Translations under genes and position numbers: made by a program
Shown here: positions 61,472 through 64,000 of the stretch, piece after piece
Layout of the letters: the number at the start of each line of letters is the position of its first letter
Numbering within the stretch: position 1 is the first letter of the stretch
The notes under the pieces: generated by a model
Database searches by the model: none
What the model saw: only the letters and a program-made list of their open reading frames with translations
What the model was told of the DNA's origin: nothing
DNA from: Fibrobacter succinogenes
GTDB lineage: Bacteria; Fibrobacterota; Fibrobacteria; Fibrobacterales; Fibrobacteraceae
Assembly: GCA_902756345.1 (NCBI GenBank)
Contig: CACVQR010000001.1
Coordinates: 124,001 to 188,000 of the forward strand
Direction: 5' to 3'
Length of the DNA: 64,000 nucleotides

Positions 61472-62587
61472 ATGAAAAAGATTTTTGCGTTATTGTCTCT
61501 TTTAGCCCTGCTCGCAGCATGTGGCGATGAATCAAGTAGCTCCGCTCCCGATCCAATCGGTGAAATCTCGTCGAGTAGTAATGACGATAACGATTCTGCA
61601 TCCTCGTCTTCTCAGAAAGATTCTAAAAAATCTAGTTCCTCGGTTGCTGAAAAGAATTCTTCTAGTTCTGTAAGTGGTAAGAATAGTAGCTCGAGTGTGG
61701 TAGAGTCAAGTAGTAGTGCGCGGAATTCTAGCAGCAGTTCTGCTATTCTGTTTAAACAATGTGAAGAAGGTGATACTGTTATAAGTGAAATGGGGTTAAA
61801 TGTGTTTTATTATCGTTGCCACGATAATGAATGGGTTCTTGATTCTACTGTGAATGTTGTAAAACCCAAGGTTTATCCGAACATGGATAGCGTATTTAAT
61901 CCGGCTGTGACTTATGGTTCTTTTAAAGATCCTCGTGATGGAAAGGTTTACAAGACGGTTCAATACTATATGGAGGTCCAAAGTGGCAACACTACTGTCA
62001 TTGATTCTTTTACGGTGATGACTCAGAATCTGAATTACGCTGATACGATAATCGATAGTACAACGACGGTTTTTGATGATTCGAAGGTTGAAAAACGTTG
62101 CTACCAAGATGACCCTTGGTATTGTGACAATTATTTCGGAGCACTTTACACTTGGAGCGAAGCGTTGGGACTTCCCAAAGTGTGTGACAGCGTCGGTGTT
62201 GCAGATGACTCAAGATGTAACATAAAGCTTGGTTACGATGCTAAAGTGCAGGGTGTTTGCCCGGAAGGTTGGCATGTGATGAACGAGACTGAGTGGAAAC
62301 ACTTTGCGTCACCTCGGGGAATAGATGCTAGTTATACTATGTTGTCTCGTGCTGTATGGGAAAACGAAAAAAAGACTAATTCCAGTGGAATGTCATTACT
62401 GCCTAATGGGGATGAAAATCCGAGTAATGGTCTTGCTACGTTTTGGTTGCCTGAAGAAAAAGCTGATGATGGCCTAGGCGCCATAATAGTTAACATTTCG
62501 TCTTCTCTTATCATTTCGCCGACTTATAAGAAGGGTGCACTTCCGGTTCGCTGCGTAATGGACGAAGGCGATACATTCGTTAAGTAA
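61472..62587 (+). CDS. Ser-rich lipoprotein with F. succinogenes major paralogous domain
   Basis: This 371-aa protein has a signal and lipobox (LLAACGDESS), a Ser-rich linker (about 22-92), a small C-x-W module (CHDNEWVLDST) and a TIGR02145/PF09603 domain: FKDPRDGKVYKTV, FTVMTQNLNYAD, GVCPEGWHVMNETEW and the final LPVRCVMDEG. It is a paralogue of the lipoprotein at 48572-49741. It follows the toxin-antitoxin pair by 35 bp with TAGGAGG before the ATG and is noticeably more AT-rich than its neighbours. Confidence 0.88.
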   Translation: MKKIFALLSLLALLAACGDESSSSAPDPIGEISSSSNDDNDSASSSSQKDSKKSSSSVAEKNSSSSVSGKNSSSSVVESSSSARNSSSSSAILFKQCEEGDTVISEMGLNVFYYRCHDNEWVLDSTVNVVKPKVYPNMDSVFNPAVTYGSFKDPRDGKVYKTVQYYMEVQSGNTTVIDSFTVMTQNLNYADTIIDSTTTVFDDSKVEKRCYQDDPWYCDNYFGALYTWSEALGLPKVCDSVGVADDSRCNIKLGYDAKVQGVCPEGWHVMNETEWKHFASPRGIDASYTMLSRAVWENEKKTNSSGMSLLPNGDENPSNGLATFWLPEEKADDGLGAIIVNISSSLIISPTYKKGALPVRCVMDEGDTFVK

Positions 62588-63380
62588 AAATTTTAACAAA
62601 AAAACAAGTTAGTGATTTCGATAAATGCGTAAGGCGAGTGAAACAGGATTGCTTGCAAGCCTATTTCCGAGCCTAGCATTTAGTACGTAGTACAATCCGT
62701 GTGGCCTTTTTAGCATGCATCAAAGGAGGTCCCACCTTGGTGGCCATGCGCACTAAGCACTAAAAGTGCTAAGTGCTGTCCGCCCGGCCTTCGCCGGGAA
62801 GACAACGGGAGTGGCATGCCCAAAGGCGGAAGAAGATAAGTCGTTGAGCGAACATTCGTCGGCCGAAGGCCGAGGCCATGTGAGCTTAAAGCCCCATGCG
62901 TTAAGCTGGGGCTGTGGCGAGAGTGAGGCGAAATCGACTATTCTTTTTTGCGATAGAGCCGAACGGTCTTGATGGCGTGCGGAGCAGGCTGAGCCGGAGC
63001 GCTTTTTTTTCGGACATGAAAAGCTGATGCCGATTTCCATCGGCATGACGCGGGCGGGGAAAGGAGGTGCCGCATCGAGTGCGGCAAGACAGTGAGCAAT
63101 TCATTCCACACGGCTCATTTCTGGAGCCGTGGGCATTTTGAATTTGGGGTCTTAGGGGCAACGCCCCTAGGCGAGAAGGTAGCGGATGCCGCACACGGCA
63201 GAAGCGAGGGAGAGACTTCTCCCTTTTCATGCATCAAAGGAGGTGCCGGGTCTACGCCCGGCATGACAGCGGGCAGAACCCCTCCCCCCCTTCAACATAA
63301 GCATATTTTTTTCAGTTTTATGTTCCACTGCCCATAAAAAATATACATTATGGGTGTAAACCCTTATTTTTAGGACACTT
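62588..63380. other. Gene-free region dense in hairpins
   Basis: About 790 bp without a convincing gene. It holds a 61-nt hairpin (TAAATGC 62622-62628 to GCATTTA 62676-62682, with a CTTGCAAG tip). Further stems are GCACTTAGC-type (62751-62777), CCCGGC/GCCGGG (62782-62798), AGCCCC/GGGGCT (62890-62914), ATGCCGAT/ATCGGCAT (63027-63046), GCCGCA/TGCGGC (63069-63085), CACGGCTC/GAGCCGTG (63108-63132), AGGGGC/GCCCCT (63153-63168) and GCCGGG/CCCGGC (63244-63262). A 17-bp CATGCATCAAAGGAGGT occurs at 62714 and 63228. Minus-strand frames here read palindromes and look spurious. Confidence 0.75.
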
Positions 63381-64000
63381 ATGGCATTTATTCGTGCAAT
63401 TTTCTACTACTTGTTCATTGGAGTAGGGCTTTTCGTTGTCGGTCTTCCGTTCATGTTTTACAAGGGCGTGCTTTGCAGGCGCTGGGCAGACAGCACCCGC
63501 ATATGCATCCCGTTTTTCCAGGTTTTGTTCAAGTTGTCGGGAATCAAGGTCGAAATCGAAGGCAAGGAGAACATTCCGGACCACAAGAAGTTCGTGCTCA
63601 TAGCCAACCACCAGAGTTTTTTGGACATCAACGTCATTTGGCCCTCGATTACCATGACCTCGTTCATTGCGAAGGCGGAACTCTGGAAGATTCCCGTGTT
63701 CGGCTGGGTCTTGACTAAAATCGGCTGCATTCCGGTGCACAAGAACCCGCGCAAGAACCTAGGCATGGGTGCTGTCGTGAAAAAGCGCCTCGAAGACAAC
63801 GTGACCATTTCGGTGTTCCCCGAAGGACATCGCAGCAACGACGGGCACATGCTCCCGTTCCAGAACGGCATTTTCCGCATGGCCAAGGAAAACAAGTTTC
63901 CGCTCCTGCCGGTGACGCTTGTGGATACGGGCAAGCGGCTTTCCAAGACCAAGTGGGCGCAGACCCCGGGTGTGGTAAAGATTGTGGTGCACCCGCTCCA
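63381..64000 (+). CDS. plsC: 1-acyl-glycerol-3-phosphate acyltransferase (PlsC-like), 3' end outside window
   Basis: A frame from ATG 63381 to the window edge (206 codons). After an N-terminal hydrophobic helix (IFYYLFIGVGLFVVGL) come the acyltransferase motifs NHQSFLD (NHX4D, near residue 77) and VFPEGHRSNDG (near 147), with GCIPVHKNPRKN between them. It should add the second acyl chain in phospholipid synthesis at the inner membrane. AGGAC lies just upstream of the start. Confidence 0.9.
   Translation, partial: MAFIRAIFYYLFIGVGLFVVGLPFMFYKGVLCRRWADSTRICIPFFQVLFKLSGIKVEIEGKENIPDHKKFVLIANHQSFLDINVIWPSITMTSFIAKAELWKIPVFGWVLTKIGCIPVHKNPRKNLGMGAVVKKRLEDNVTISVFPEGHRSNDGHMLPFQNGIFRMAKENKFPLLPVTLVDTGKRLSKTKWAQTPGVVKIVVHPL

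Noticed and set aside
62753-63230. Two minus-strand ORFs in the hairpin island
   Set aside because: They consist of translated palindromes, are rich in Arg/Ser/Pro and lack a ribosome site or family.
62588-63380. Hairpin island considered as RNase P RNA, tmRNA or an integron array
   Set aside because: No conserved RNase P core, no tRNA-like end for tmRNA, no integrase or gene cassettes.

Overview
The window looks like a chromosomal segment of a Fibrobacter species (phylum Fibrobacterota). The reasons are: serine-rich lipoproteins carrying the Fibrobacter succinogenes major paralogous domain (TIGR02145/PF09603), a TIGR02147 ('Fsuc_second') protein, GLUG-repeat surface proteins, a secreted GH9 cellulase and a GLUG protein with T9SS-like C-terminal tails, an MqnA-like futalosine-pathway protein, and a Gram-negative envelope gene set. 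Family names rest on motif recognition by eye; no database search was run.

Layout. 1-2198: 5' part of a GLUG surface protein running off the left edge. 2361-4790: three subunits of a sodium-pumping biotin decarboxylase. 4883-8900: two tandem paralogous histidine-phosphatase lipoproteins. 9041-11062: a CoA-transferase and a GtrA-like membrane protein. 11408-13774: an OmpA protein with thrombospondin type 3 repeats. 13925-16032: a MacB/LolD-type ABC ATPase and permease. 16122-23566: GH9 cellulase, KDPG aldolase, response-regulator diguanylate cyclase, MqnA and a signal-less GH5 glucanase. 23674-31205: DksA-like protein and the block lptC-lptA-lptB-rpoN-hpf-hprK-mce. 31245-42745: envelope polymer and export genes (two LTA-synthase-like enzymes, an RND/MMPL exporter, three glycosyltransferases, a flippase). 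42826-44064: a small coiled-coil protein and a HigBA-like toxin-antitoxin pair. 44252-51237: an accessory surface-protein operon led by a TIGR02147 gene. 51448-51536: tRNA-Ser(GCT). 51674-60561: bifunctional PBP, lipoproteins, a GT2 enzyme, a thioredoxin, ftsY and clpP. 60837-62587: a second toxin-antitoxin pair and a TIGR02145 lipoprotein. 62588-63380: a gene-free, hairpin-rich stretch. 63381-64000: start of a PlsC-like acyltransferase.

Functional picture. Most genes serve the envelope: LPS export, peptidoglycan synthesis, surface polysaccharide assembly, lipoprotein and T9SS-like surface proteins, and cellulose attack outside the cell with oligosaccharide processing inside it. The conserved lpt-rpoN-hpf-hprK block places carbon and ribosome regulators beside LPS export. 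Metabolic genes (decarboxylase pump, CoA-transferase, KDPG aldolase) suit an anaerobic organism forming succinate and acetate.

The most unusual signals are regulatory and repetitive. Several genes have a TATATT-like box ending 5-6 nt before the start codon and no Shine-Dalgarno sequence, which suggests leaderless mRNAs. Gaps between genes hold several families of short-word repeats and palindromes. One palindrome lies inside a lipoprotein reading frame. A 22-codon leader ORF carrying an internal consensus promoter precedes the second toxin gene. A 33-codon stub resembling the N-terminus of a glycosyltransferase sits in the surface-protein operon.
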